A DNA stretch of 64,000 bases from Rhizorhapis sp036570425 (GTDB taxonomy: Bacteria; Pseudomonadota; Alphaproteobacteria; Sphingomonadales; Sphingomonadaceae), in contig DATCYF010000022.1 in NCBI GenBank assembly GCA_036570425.1, positions 1-64,000 of the forward strand. Direction: 5' to 3'. How positions within the stretch are numbered: position 1 is the first letter of the stretch; each line of letters starts with the position of its first letter. The notes below the pieces were generated by a model, which was not told the origin of the DNA, did no database searches, and worked only from the letters and a program-made list of their open reading frames with translations. Shown here in pieces: positions 16,749 to 24,525 of this stretch. The translations under genes and the position numbers were made by a program.

Positions 16749-17432
16749 TCATTTCTGGCCCGGAAGCTCGAACCCACCACAAACTAGCGGCGCGGTCATC
16801 GGTCGAATGGCAGCCAACAACAGACCCACAGCATAGCTTTCCCATTCATCCTTACCTGGGGCACTTCGCATATCTACGGCCAGATATTCCGACATGACCC
16901 GTCCGGTAAGGAAGCAAGCGGTCACTAAAGAGAACGCGGCGGCATAGAATTTGTCCACTTCGACGTTTGCGGCAAAAAGGCCCTGTGCCGCCCCACGCTC
17001 CAGAATGCGTCGGAACTGCGCCAGAAGCGGCTGCGTCACGGCCCGAAGCTTGCGCCGTTCGGCATAATGAACACCGTCCTGAAGATTTTCGTCCAGCATC
17101 ATGGGGGCCCATTCCGGGAAGCGTCGGTACTGGTCGGCCATGTTACGCAAAAATGCCCGAAACGCCTGCTCGGGTTCTAGTCCTTCATAATCATAAGCAA
17201 TCAGTTCGGCGATCGCACGCTCGTGATTCCTGGACACCACATCGGCAAACAGCCGTTCCTTGGATCCGTAATAATGATAGATAAGCTGCTTCGTCTTGCC
17301 GCAGCGTCGAGCGATATTTTCCATGCGGGCCCCTTCCAGACCCCGCTCACCAAATTCGCGGCCCGCGGCCGCGACAATGGCGGCAATAGTGTTTTGCGGC
17401 GACCGTTTGGCCGGAACCTTCTCGCTTCTCAT
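16749..17432 (-). CDS. TetR-family transcriptional regulator
   Basis: A 227-residue regulator with an N-terminal HTH (REFGERGLEGARMENIARRCG, in the TetR position, then LIYHYYGSKERLF) and an all-helical ligand-binding domain. ATG 17432 is chosen over an upstream ATG at 17489, which would add an Arg- and Gly-rich leader. It is the only DNA-binding regulator seen within the catabolic region, so it is the best candidate to bind the repeated 16-bp site. A weaker copy of that site lies upstream of its own gene at 17515, consistent with autoregulation. The ligand is probably a pathway intermediate, by analogy with other catabolic TetR regulators. Confidence 0.88.
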   Translation of the reverse strand: MRSEKVPAKRSPQNTIAAIVAAAGREFGERGLEGARMENIARRCGKTKQLIYHYYGSKERLFADVVSRNHERAIAELIAYDYEGLEPEQAFRAFLRNMADQYRRFPEWAPMMLDENLQDGVHYAERRKLRAVTQPLLAQFRRILERGAAQGLFAANVEVDKFYAAAFSLVTACFLTGRVMSEYLAVDMRSAPGKDEWESYAVGLLLAAIRPMTAPLVCGGFELPGQK

Positions 17433-17514
17433 CACTCTCGCTCCGCTCGAATGCCGGTCTCCATCGCCGGCATGCAGGTGGGCGCGCAAGTTAGTTCATC
17501 GCAAGATATACGGA

Positions 17515-17530
17515 CCTGTCCTTCGGCCAG
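17515..17530. promoter_or_regulatory. Shared 16-bp inverted repeat, weak copy
   Basis: CCTGTC-CTTC-GGCCAG, 83 bp upstream of the TetR start. The left arm is perfect and the right arm matches in four of six positions. It may support autoregulation of the TetR gene. Confidence 0.3.
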
Positions 17531-17640
17531 TCAGACAATCAGGGGCCACGATGCCCAGATCAACACCACATCACAGCCACCGCATATGCGGCGACCGTGA
17601 TGGATTGTTTTCATTGATCTTACAGATCGCGAAGCTGTGT

Positions 17641-18036
17641 TCAGCCCTTGTTTTCCACGCCTTTTCCAACTTTGGCCTTGGCGGCCTCGATGCCCCTGAA
17701 GAGCGCAGTCGTATTCCCTGCCCCGGCATAAAACAGCATGAACAAAGGAATTTGCTGTAGTTGCGCCTCCGTAAATTCTCCGTTGGCAAGAGCGCCTTTC
17801 ATCTGGATCTCGATCAAATCAGCGCGGCCGAGCATCGTGGTTGCGCCCAGCACCATCAAGCGCTTTTCACGGATCGTCAGTTCTTCGTTGCCCCAAAGAT
17901 TGCCAAACTGATTGGCGACAATTTCCTGATTGAAGGGTGAGTCTTTGAAAGGCTTCACCATGTCCGATGAGCCTGGCCCATAGACCTGATCGAAAACCTC
18001 CAGCCCTTTTTGCCACTGTTCTTCAGTCATGCTCAT
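17641..18036 (-). CDS. Carboxymuconolactone-decarboxylase-fold protein without Cys or His
   Basis: A 131-residue all-helical protein matching the CMD fold (EELTIREKRLMVLGATTMLGR, then a central helical hairpin). AhpD-type members use a CxxC pair and PcaC-type enzymes use a conserved His. This protein contains neither cysteine nor histidine, so it is neither a peroxidase nor a standard decarboxylase. ATG 18036 has GGAG eight bases upstream. It lies upstream of the TetR gene on the same strand, separated by 208 bp. A binding or unusual lyase role is possible. Confidence 0.72.
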   Translation of the reverse strand: MSMTEEQWQKGLEVFDQVYGPGSSDMVKPFKDSPFNQEIVANQFGNLWGNEELTIREKRLMVLGATTMLGRADLIEIQMKGALANGEFTEAQLQQIPLFMLFYAGAGNTTALFRGIEAAKAKVGKGVENKG

Positions 18037-18156
18037 TGCTTTTTCTCCGTAATATGGGCCACGGCCACTGCGGTCTGGCCCTGATGGCGTTCGGACGTGC
18101 GAACATATTCCGTAGCTCTCTGAACCGCCCTCTGCACGCCCGACACATTGCTGCGT

Positions 18157-18172
18157 CCTATCGGACGGCGGG
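18157..18172. promoter_or_regulatory. Shared 16-bp inverted repeat, site 6
   Basis: CCTATC-GGAC-GGCGGG, in the 402-bp divergent promoter region between the CMD-fold gene (18036) and the ferredoxin gene (18439). The arms equal those of site 1 in reverse. It lies 121 bp from the CMD-fold start, farther than most copies. Confidence 0.45.
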
Positions 18173-18351
18173 CGCCGCAACAGCCTGCCCTGTCATGGCG
18201 GACTCGCTCCACATTTAGGCAGGATCGCGATATTTACCGAACATCGCCAACCGTCAGGCAAATATTACCAATGGCGGCGTAATAATCGCTCCACCTTAGA
18301 GAAAACGCAGCAGAAAAACGCAGCCAGACATCAGCGAGACGCCAGATGGTC

Positions 18352-18367
18352 CCTTTCTTTCGAAAGG
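18352..18367. promoter_or_regulatory. Shared 16-bp inverted repeat, site 7
   Basis: CCTTTC-TTTC-GAAAGG, with perfectly complementary arms, 72 bp upstream of the ferredoxin start at 18439. The rest of this divergent gap (18037-18438) shows no gene. Confidence 0.55.
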
Positions 18368-18438
18368 TGTAGAGAGCAGACATTGCGAAAATGATTAGCA
18401 TGACGGGCAGGACGCCCATGATTTTTAGGGAAAGCCAA

Positions 18439-18756
18439 ATGGCCGAATTGATTGTGATTACCCGTGAAGGCAACGAACTGGTTCTGGAAGCCGGCGATGG
18501 ATTGAGCGTGATGGAAGTAGTACGGGACGGTGGTGTCGACGAGCTTCTGGCGCTGTGCGGTGGTTGCTGCTCCTGCGCCACGTGTCATGTCTATGTCGAT
18601 CCCGACTTTGCCGACAAGCTGCCGCCCGTGTCCGATGATGAGAATGACCTGCTCGATGGTTCAACCCATCGGGATGAACGTTCGCGCCTATCCTGCCAAT
18701 TGATGATGAATTCTGAATTGTCCGGCCTGCGCGTGACCCTCGCTCCCGAGGACTAG
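18439..18756 (+). CDS. [2Fe-2S] ferredoxin, putidaredoxin/adrenodoxin type
   Basis: A 105-residue ferredoxin with the cluster pattern CGGCCSCATC and a fourth ligand in RLSCQL, the C-x5-C-x2-C...C arrangement of putidaredoxin-like proteins that feed P450s. An extra cysteine sits within the first loop (GGCC, where most homologues have Ala or Ser). The start at 18439 is chosen because the family N-terminus (AELIVITREG) begins there; the longer frame from 18391 is not supported. It is the only ferredoxin gene in the catabolic part of the window, so it may serve all three P450s and perhaps the Rieske system. No ferredoxin reductase gene is visible here. A strong terminator follows. Confidence 0.93.
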   Translation: MAELIVITREGNELVLEAGDGLSVMEVVRDGGVDELLALCGGCCSCATCHVYVDPDFADKLPPVSDDENDLLDGSTHRDERSRLSCQLMMNSELSGLRVTLAPED

Positions 18757-18827
18757 GACCCGTTCAGCCGCGAACTAATGTCTCGCCCGAGAGTGGATAC
18801 TACAATTCACGACAATCGCGATTGAAC

Positions 18828-18863
18828 GCCGACATCCTCCGCAACTAGAGGATGTCGGCTTTT
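18828..18863 (+). terminator. Rho-independent terminator
   Basis: A perfect 12-bp stem (GCCGACATCCTC / GAGGATGTCGGC) with an 8-nt loop, followed by TTTT, 71 bp after the ferredoxin stop codon. The remaining sequence up to 19168 holds no gene, only the regulatory repeats upstream of the Rieske gene. Confidence 0.9.
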
Positions 18864-19080
18864 GCGCGGCCATTTATCAGGCGACAAATCCATCCTCCGT
18901 GAGCGCCGATAGCAAGCGCGGACAAGACGCGGCGGGGAGTAAGTATCCGCCAAACTGGAAACATATTGATCAACTACGGCTTGGCGTTGCAATTTCCGCC
19001 AATTCTGCCGCCGGCTGAGTCATCTCCCCAGTGATGGAATGGCAGCTCCAAATCTAACCAGGTTTCTGGATCTCCCGCAG

Positions 19081-19146
19081 CCTTTCCATGTAAACAACGG
19101 GCTGGGAGCCGCGCGGCTGGTTGACATGTAAATTGTCACATGTCAA
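19081..19146. promoter_or_regulatory. Palindromic operator candidate of the Rieske operon
   Basis: TTGACATGT (19121-19129) and ACATGTCAA (19138-19146) form a perfect 9-bp inverted repeat with an 8-bp spacer, 23 bp before the Rieske start at 19169. The left arm also contains a consensus minus-35 hexamer. Further left, 19081-19096 reads CCTTTC-CATG-TAAACA, a half-site of the shared 16-bp repeat at the usual distance (73 bp). The operon may therefore have a second, dedicated regulator. Confidence 0.55.
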
Positions 19147-19168
19147 TTTAAGTCAGAAGAGGAAGAGC

Positions 19169-20107
19169 ATGACCATTACGACTCAGCAAGATATCTGGTG
19201 GGCAGTGGCCCGATCCGAGGAAGTGACTGATAAAAAGCCCTTGGGCATCAATATCGGCGACCAGCCTGTGGTGCTGTGGCGTGACAAGCAAGGCATTGTT
19301 CGCGCCCTGGAGGATAGATGTCCCCATCGGCGTGCGCCACTGTCACTAGGCTGCATCCGCGATAATGGATGGATTCAGTGCGGTTATCATGGCTGGAGTT
19401 ATGAGGGGGATACTGGCCGCCTCAAGGAAATTCCCAACATGAAGGACCAGCAGAAATTTCCGCCGGTCTACAAAGCGATCGCCTTCAGCGTCTATGAACA
19501 GGCCGGTCTGGTACGCGTGTGCCTTCGCGCCAACGCGCCCCTGCCACTGCTTGCCGATTGCCTCTATAGCTATGCCGGAACGGCGCATGTGAGCCTCAGC
19601 CATCAGGAATATCTTGATGCGCTATATGACGATCCTGGTCTGGTCCTTGCCATTCGCGGCGTAAGCTTCACGCCCTATCTGATGTCGGAACTGCACGATC
19701 AGAACGGTATGCTGGTGATGGAGCGGAGCTGCCAGTGGAAAGGCCTGCATTGGCCAGCGCCTTTCAGCAGCGACTTTCCGCTGACGTTTTTGACGGAGAC
19801 GCATCCTGTGACAGGGGAAACCCGGATCACGCTGCGCGATACGGATTTCAATGAACTCCTGCGTGCTGTCGTCGCCCCGGTGCCCTCCGCTCGTGGCGTA
19901 ACGGCCATCCGCTGGAGAGCGGAATTGGGTGAGCGCCATCCCGGCGCGCTGGGCATGATGCTGCGCGGTGTCAATCCCTTCAGCGTCCGAAAGAATGTGA
20001 ACGGCGCGAAACTGCGCGTCACCAAGCCGTCGGTCTCCCTGCACGGTGAAGACCTGCGGAAGGAAATGGAAAACAAGACCGCAACATCAGAAGCTGTGGC
20101 GGCCTGA
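19169..20107 (+). CDS. Rieske oxygenase-like protein with cluster but degenerate catalytic-iron motif
   Basis: A 312-residue protein with an intact N-terminal Rieske domain: C51-P-H53 and C71-x2-H74 (CGYHGW) bind the [2Fe-2S] centre. The catalytic domain should then carry DxxH-x4-H for the mononuclear iron. The aligned segment here is SLSHQEYLD (residues 142-150): the bridging Asp is Ser and the second His is Asp, so iron binding is unlikely. It is about 40 residues shorter than typical vanillate-demethylase-like alpha subunits. The next gene, 11 bp downstream, encodes a protein with the opposite defect, so this one probably acts as the electron-delivering subunit of a mixed oligomer. AGAGGAAGAG precedes the start. 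Confidence 0.88.
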   Translation: MTITTQQDIWWAVARSEEVTDKKPLGINIGDQPVVLWRDKQGIVRALEDRCPHRRAPLSLGCIRDNGWIQCGYHGWSYEGDTGRLKEIPNMKDQQKFPPVYKAIAFSVYEQAGLVRVCLRANAPLPLLADCLYSYAGTAHVSLSHQEYLDALYDDPGLVLAIRGVSFTPYLMSELHDQNGMLVMERSCQWKGLHWPAPFSSDFPLTFLTETHPVTGETRITLRDTDFNELLRAVVAPVPSARGVTAIRWRAELGERHPGALGMMLRGVNPFSVRKNVNGAKLRVTKPSVSLHGEDLRKEMENKTATSEAVAA

Positions 20108-20118
20108 GGAGAATTACA

Positions 20119-21183
20119 ATGCTTGAAGTAGCCGATCGTCCTGTTGATACTGCATCTGACGCCTCCCACGGCAGTCCAGCCGCGCTGAATGCAGTGAATC
20201 ACTGGGTTCCGCATAACATCGTGATGCGTGACACCTGGTTCCCGCTCGCGCATTCGAGCAGCATCGGTCAAAAGCCGGTGCGCCGTGCAATCTATTCGCA
20301 CCCATATTTCATCTGGCGCGAAAATGGCATCGCTGTCGCGTCTGAATTCCACCCCAACGAGCGTCAGACGCGCGACAAGAGCGCCTACACAGACGCACAT
20401 GGCCGCTATCCTGTGATGGAACATTATGGCTATGTGTGGGGCTGGCTTGGGCGGCCGGAGGCCGCCGATCCCGCGCATCTCCCCAGCTTGCCCTTCCTGC
20501 CGCCCCATGGTGGATTGCCCGGGCATATGCTCGGCACCGTGCGCTTTGACTGTTCAGCACCGATCAGCCTGGAAAATCTGATCGATCTCACCCATGCCGA
20601 CTTCCTCCACGCGAATGTCGTGGGTGACGAGAAGTCGGAAAGCGAAACCGTCGAGACATTCTACGACAGCGAAACCGTAACGATGGTGCGGACGTGCACC
20701 GGCAAATCCGTAGCGCCCGTCATGAAGTTCTTCAGCGGCATCAAACAGCCTACACAGACTGTTCGGCAAGTTATCCGTATCTATCTTCGCAGCCACTGCG
20801 CCATTGCCTATGGGCGGTTCACGCCGGGCGACGACGTTCCATTGTTTCACCCTTGCGTGCCGGAAACGCGCGATCGCACGCGGTTGGACTACGCAATGAA
20901 CACCTCCAATGCGGGTCGGATGTTCCGTCACGTAATGCCGAAAGCAAGCTATCTGGTTTCGCGCCAGGACAGCAGCATGACGTCGCCGCAGAGCCCCCGC
21001 TATATGCGCGACACTGATCGCAAGGATCTGCATTCCAAGTTCGATCAACCGGGTCAGCGTTATCGCATGTTGATGATGGACCTTGCCAACCGGCAGGCCG
21101 CAGGAGATTTCGATTATCGTGATAATGTAAGCGCTGATTGCAGCGACATCATTGGTCTTCGCCGCGAACTTTTCCGCTACTGA
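20119..21183 (+). CDS. Rieske oxygenase-like protein with catalytic-iron motif but no Rieske cluster
   Basis: A 354-residue protein of the aromatic-ring-hydroxylating alpha-subunit fold. The catalytic motif D156-x2-H159-x4-H164 (DLTHADFLH) is intact. The N-terminal region keeps scaffold features (GRYPVMEHYGYVWGWLG, residues 95-111) but has no cysteine before residue 145 and neither CxH nor CxxH, so no [2Fe-2S] cluster can form. It starts 11 bp after the preceding Rieske gene with a GAGGAG ribosome site and is followed by a strong terminator, so the two form a closed two-gene operon. The natural reading is a catalytic subunit that takes electrons from the neighbouring protein's cluster. Confidence 0.88.
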   Translation: MLEVADRPVDTASDASHGSPAALNAVNHWVPHNIVMRDTWFPLAHSSSIGQKPVRRAIYSHPYFIWRENGIAVASEFHPNERQTRDKSAYTDAHGRYPVMEHYGYVWGWLGRPEAADPAHLPSLPFLPPHGGLPGHMLGTVRFDCSAPISLENLIDLTHADFLHANVVGDEKSESETVETFYDSETVTMVRTCTGKSVAPVMKFFSGIKQPTQTVRQVIRIYLRSHCAIAYGRFTPGDDVPLFHPCVPETRDRTRLDYAMNTSNAGRMFRHVMPKASYLVSRQDSSMTSPQSPRYMRDTDRKDLHSKFDQPGQRYRMLMMDLANRQAAGDFDYRDNVSADCSDIIGLRRELFRY

Positions 21184-21204
21184 TCCTATGTTGATCCAAT
21201 ATCG

Positions 21205-21232
21205 AAGGCGGGCGTTATGCCCGCCTTTTTTT
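21205..21232 (+). terminator. Rho-independent terminator
   Basis: A stem GGCGGGC / GCCCGCC, extended by AA/TT, with a GTTAT loop and a seven-T run, 22 bp after the second Rieske gene. Confidence 0.9.
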
Positions 21233-21249
21233 ATCATCTGCGATCGGAA

Positions 21250-22212
21250 TTAACTCCAGCATTCCTCCAGGAAACGCCGGATTTCCACGCCGACCTCTTC
21301 GTCCTCTGGCGCGCCGAAGAAGCCGCCATGGGGCATCGCTTCAAAGACATGCAAATGCGCCTCAACGCCCGCACGACGTAACGCGCGGTGCATGTTGACG
21401 GCATTGGACAGGAAAAGATCGCGGGTGCCGCTCTGGATGAAGCTCCGGGGAAAGCCTTGGGCAAAATCGCCGAACAATGGCGACACATAGGAATCGTCAA
21501 GCGGAACGGAGGCGGCATAGAGGCGGTTCAGCGCCATCAAGCTGCCAGACAAGACGGTATCGATTCCCAGATTGGTCGAAAAACTATCTCCTCCTTCGGT
21601 CAGATCGACCTCCGGACTCAGAAGCACCGCGCCCGCAGGCAAGGAAAGCCCTTCGTCGCGCGCCTTCAAAATTGTCGCTGCGGCAAGGTTGCCGCCCGCC
21701 GAGCTTCCGCCAATAACGATAGCATCCGCGCCGTATTCGGTCAGCAACGCGCGATAGACAGCCACACAATCATCAAGACCCGCAGGGAACGGGTGATCGG
21801 GGGGCATGCGGTAATCCACCGACACCACGGGCATGCCGACACGGAGCGCCATGAAACCTGCCATCATTCGGCAGCCTGTCCCACCCAGATAGGCCAGCGC
21901 GCCTCCATGCATGTCGAGGAACACGCGCCTCCCCTCGTCCGCCCCGCCCGTAGGCCGCGCACGGAAAACAGGAACGCCGCCAATGCGATCATCACTGATC
22001 TCAACCGGCAATCCGGCCATCATCGGCTGCATAGCGCCTATCAGTTGGGCGTTTACCGCCTCCACATGATCGCGCCACCCCGCCTTGTCATCGTCGGCCG
22101 GATAAGGCGTCGCCGCAGCCATCGTCGATGGTGCGGCCAGCATCGCGCGCGCTGCCTCGCTCGCGTGGACGGGGAGCGGCAGGAATCGCCCTGGCACCTC
22201 TACCCCGCTCAT
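21250..22212 (-). CDS. Alpha/beta hydrolase, hormone-sensitive-lipase family
   Basis: A 320-residue esterase-like protein. It shows the oxyanion motif HGGA, the nucleophile elbow GGSSAGG, the acid in SGTRDLFLSN and the catalytic His in MPHGGFFG, the full HSL-type set. It probably hydrolyses an ester or lactone formed in the pathway. Its start codon overlaps the stop of the flavoprotein upstream by 4 bp, so the two are coupled. There is no signal peptide, so it acts in the cytoplasm. Confidence 0.88.
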   Translation of the reverse strand: MSGVEVPGRFLPLPVHASEAARAMLAAPSTMAAATPYPADDDKAGWRDHVEAVNAQLIGAMQPMMAGLPVEISDDRIGGVPVFRARPTGGADEGRRVFLDMHGGALAYLGGTGCRMMAGFMALRVGMPVVSVDYRMPPDHPFPAGLDDCVAVYRALLTEYGADAIVIGGSSAGGNLAAATILKARDEGLSLPAGAVLLSPEVDLTEGGDSFSTNLGIDTVLSGSLMALNRLYAASVPLDDSYVSPLFGDFAQGFPRSFIQSGTRDLFLSNAVNMHRALRRAGVEAHLHVFEAMPHGGFFGAPEDEEVGVEIRRFLEECWS

Positions 22213-23861
22213 GCTGGTTGCCGTGCCTCTGCCAGGCTTTTCCCGGCAATATAGCCCAGCACCATTGCCGGACCGACATTGCAGCCATGTCCCGGCGATT
22301 TGCCGCGCCAGATGGAATTGGCATCAAGCCCGGCGGCATAGAGTCCAGGCAACGGATCGCCCTGCGCGTCCAGCACCCGGCAATGTTCGTCTATCTTCAA
22401 ACCGACTGTCGTGGAACCGTCGCCCGGATAAATTTTTATGGCGTAGAACGGTGCCTTTTCCACCGGTCCCAGACAAGGGTTGGGCTTATGCTTCGGATCT
22501 CCGATCTCACGGTCGATCTCCTCATTGCCCTTTCCAAATTCAGGGTCGACGCCCAGCGCGGAATATTGATTCATCTTGGCGACTGTGCGTTCGAGGCCGG
22601 CAGGATCAACGCCAATCTTTCTCGCCAGTTCACTTAAGGTCGGTGCCTCAGTGACATAGCCAGCCTCGATCAGCTTCTTCAATCCCCCGCCACCGGGATA
22701 GACCATGCCCATGCCATATTTCTTCACGAAGGCGGCATCGCCAATGATGTGGGCGGGCACTGCCCCATTTGCATGCATGTCGTCAACGAAATGGACTGAT
22801 GCTTCGTTACCGAAGCGTTCTCCCTTCGCATTTACCGCGATGCAGCCTGGCTTGGACATATCGATCAGGTGTGCGTAACGCGCCACATAGCCGTCCGGCC
22901 GCGTCATTTTCGACACTACAGACCACACGGCATTCGAAATATTTTCGCCAGCGAGAGACGCACCTGCCTCAAGCCCCATGTTCATGCCGTCCCCGGTATT
23001 CTCATAGGGCAGGATCGAGACATGATGTTCCGCGTAAGGCATATAGGCCTTCCGGAGTTGTTCATTGGCTGAAAAGCCGCCTGAGGCCAGCACGACGCCA
23101 ACACCAGCGCGAAGTTCTTCACCACCTGCCTTTATACCGACCACGCGTTTGCCCTCGACAAGCAGATGCTCTGCCGAAACGCCTTTGCGCAGGGTGACGC
23201 CTGCATCGAGTGCAGATGCGAGCAGCCGGGCGGCAAGCGCATTTCCCATGGTGAGGCGCGTACCCCGCGGATAACGGCGGAGCTTGTCGGCTCCGAATTT
23301 GGCGGCAAGCTTCCCGAAATGAAAAAGCGATTTCGGCGACGGCATTTCGGCCAGATAAGGCAGATCGAACAGATCAATCATAAAGCCCCCCGGCGCGTTG
23401 AACTCCTCGCGCGCGGGACGCAGCTCGGCAAAATGTGCTCCAAGCTTTTTGCCGTCATACTCCTTCGGGCTGAGCACCCGGCCGAAATTCACGGCGCCGG
23501 GCACATTGGGATACCAATCGCTGCTGGGCAGTGAGATCAGGAATTCGACCTGGCTGTTCTCCTCCAACCAGGCAACCATTTCAGGACCATTTTTGAGATA
23601 GGCATCGATTACCGCCGTGTCGGCGCTATCTCCGATCAAATTCAGCACATATTGCCGGGCAATAGCGGGGCTGTCCTCCACGCCCGCCGCCACCGCCTGA
23701 GGGCTTCCCGGAATCCAGATGCCGCCACCAGATACCGCCGTTGTTCCGCCAAAATGATCGGCCTTTTCCAGGACCAGGACGGAAAGGCCCGCCTTCGCTG
23801 CCCGTATTGCAGCCGTAAGCCCGGACGCACCCGATCCCACGACAATCACATCATATTGCAT
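22209..23861 (-). CDS. FAD-dependent dehydrogenase, 3-ketosteroid-dehydrogenase-like (copy B)
   Basis: A 550-residue flavoprotein with the N-terminal FAD loop VGSGASG, the segment LEKADHFGGTTAVSGGGIWIP typical of ketosteroid-dehydrogenase-like enzymes, and the C-terminal FAD segment GLYAAGLDANS followed by GCNVGPAMVLGYIAGKS. That C-terminal pattern resembles 3-ketosteroid delta-dehydrogenases more closely than copy A does. Expected chemistry is desaturation next to a ring ketone, or reduction of such a double bond. ATG 23861 has GGAG nine bases upstream; ATG 23876 lacks a ribosome site. It lies in a three-gene unit between an NTF2-fold enzyme and the esterase. Confidence 0.87.
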   Translation of the reverse strand: MQYDVIVVGSGASGLTAAIRAAKAGLSVLVLEKADHFGGTTAVSGGGIWIPGSPQAVAAGVEDSPAIARQYVLNLIGDSADTAVIDAYLKNGPEMVAWLEENSQVEFLISLPSSDWYPNVPGAVNFGRVLSPKEYDGKKLGAHFAELRPAREEFNAPGGFMIDLFDLPYLAEMPSPKSLFHFGKLAAKFGADKLRRYPRGTRLTMGNALAARLLASALDAGVTLRKGVSAEHLLVEGKRVVGIKAGGEELRAGVGVVLASGGFSANEQLRKAYMPYAEHHVSILPYENTGDGMNMGLEAGASLAGENISNAVWSVVSKMTRPDGYVARYAHLIDMSKPGCIAVNAKGERFGNEASVHFVDDMHANGAVPAHIIGDAAFVKKYGMGMVYPGGGGLKKLIEAGYVTEAPTLSELARKIGVDPAGLERTVAKMNQYSALGVDPEFGKGNEEIDREIGDPKHKPNPCLGPVEKAPFYAIKIYPGDGSTTVGLKIDEHCRVLDAQGDPLPGLYAAGLDANSIWRGKSPGHGCNVGPAMVLGYIAGKSLAEARQPA

Positions 23862-23883
23862 ATCGCTTGTCTCCATTGGCGGC

Positions 23884-24312
23884 CTACGCCGTTTCCATGA
23901 TTGCCTTCATCTGTTCGCCCGACCCGCCGATCTGACCGGCGATATCGAGCGCATCCCAATATTCGCGCCACCAGACAATTTTGTCGTCATCATCCATATC
24001 AAAGATGCCAACGACGCGCGTAACCACTTCCCGATCATCGGCAAGCAGACGAACCCGGTCTACCCGTTCTGTGAACACCGTGTTTCCGCTGGTCGCAATA
24101 TTCAGAATCTCGCAAGCGCAATCGGTGTAGATACGGTATTGGCGCTCCGCCTCGGCACAGATCGCTTCCACCCCCTCGACCGGCCGCGCTAAAGGCACCA
24201 CTGGCTGCCAGCGAGCATTATGGGCCAGCGCCTCTCGTATTTGGGGCAAATCAAGATCGGTTGCGTGAAACAGCGCCAGGAATTTCCGAACAGCGGATTC
24301 TTTCGCATTCAT
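23884..24312 (-). CDS. Limonene-epoxide-hydrolase-like NTF2-fold protein
   Basis: A 142-residue protein with the pattern TERVDRV and, near the end, VGIFDMDDDDKIVWWREYWD. This matches the limonene-1,2-epoxide hydrolase/SnoaL group, in which Arg-x-Asp and a later Asp in WRDYFD form the catalytic triad. The RxD pair is present, but the last Asp is replaced by Glu (WREYWD), so hydrolase activity is plausible but not certain. ATG 24312 follows GGGAG. It heads the unit with the flavoprotein and esterase, 22 bp upstream of the flavoprotein gene. Confidence 0.72.
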   Translation of the reverse strand: MNAKESAVRKFLALFHATDLDLPQIREALAHNARWQPVVPLARPVEGVEAICAEAERQYRIYTDCACEILNIATSGNTVFTERVDRVRLLADDREVVTRVVGIFDMDDDDKIVWWREYWDALDIAGQIGGSGEQMKAIMETA

Positions 24313-24453
24313 CGCTTCGCTCTCCCATTTCATTGTACCAATCGTCCAAATGCTTCTGGCGTCCCCTTTGCGAAATTCAGGCAAGCATCAACGTCGGCAC
24401 TATGATCCCTTCTATATTTCGTCCAATTTGGCCCGCCCACGCTTTCGATGGCT

Positions 24454-24469
24454 CCTTTCCTCCGACAGG
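24454..24469. promoter_or_regulatory. Shared 16-bp inverted repeat, site 8
   Basis: CCTTTC-CTCC-GACAGG, 57 bp upstream of the MFS start at 24526 and in the divergent region shared with the epoxide-hydrolase-like gene (24312). Confidence 0.55.
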
Positions 24470-24525
24470 TTCCGGCCAGACGCATGGCGCGAATGTTGCG
24501 ACATCAAATTGTACGAAAGAAACGC

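Noticed and set aside
24364..24380. CCTTTG-N5-TTCAGG as another regulon site upstream of the epoxide-hydrolase-like gene
   Set aside because: The spacer is 5 rather than 4 and two arm positions differ; too weak to list.
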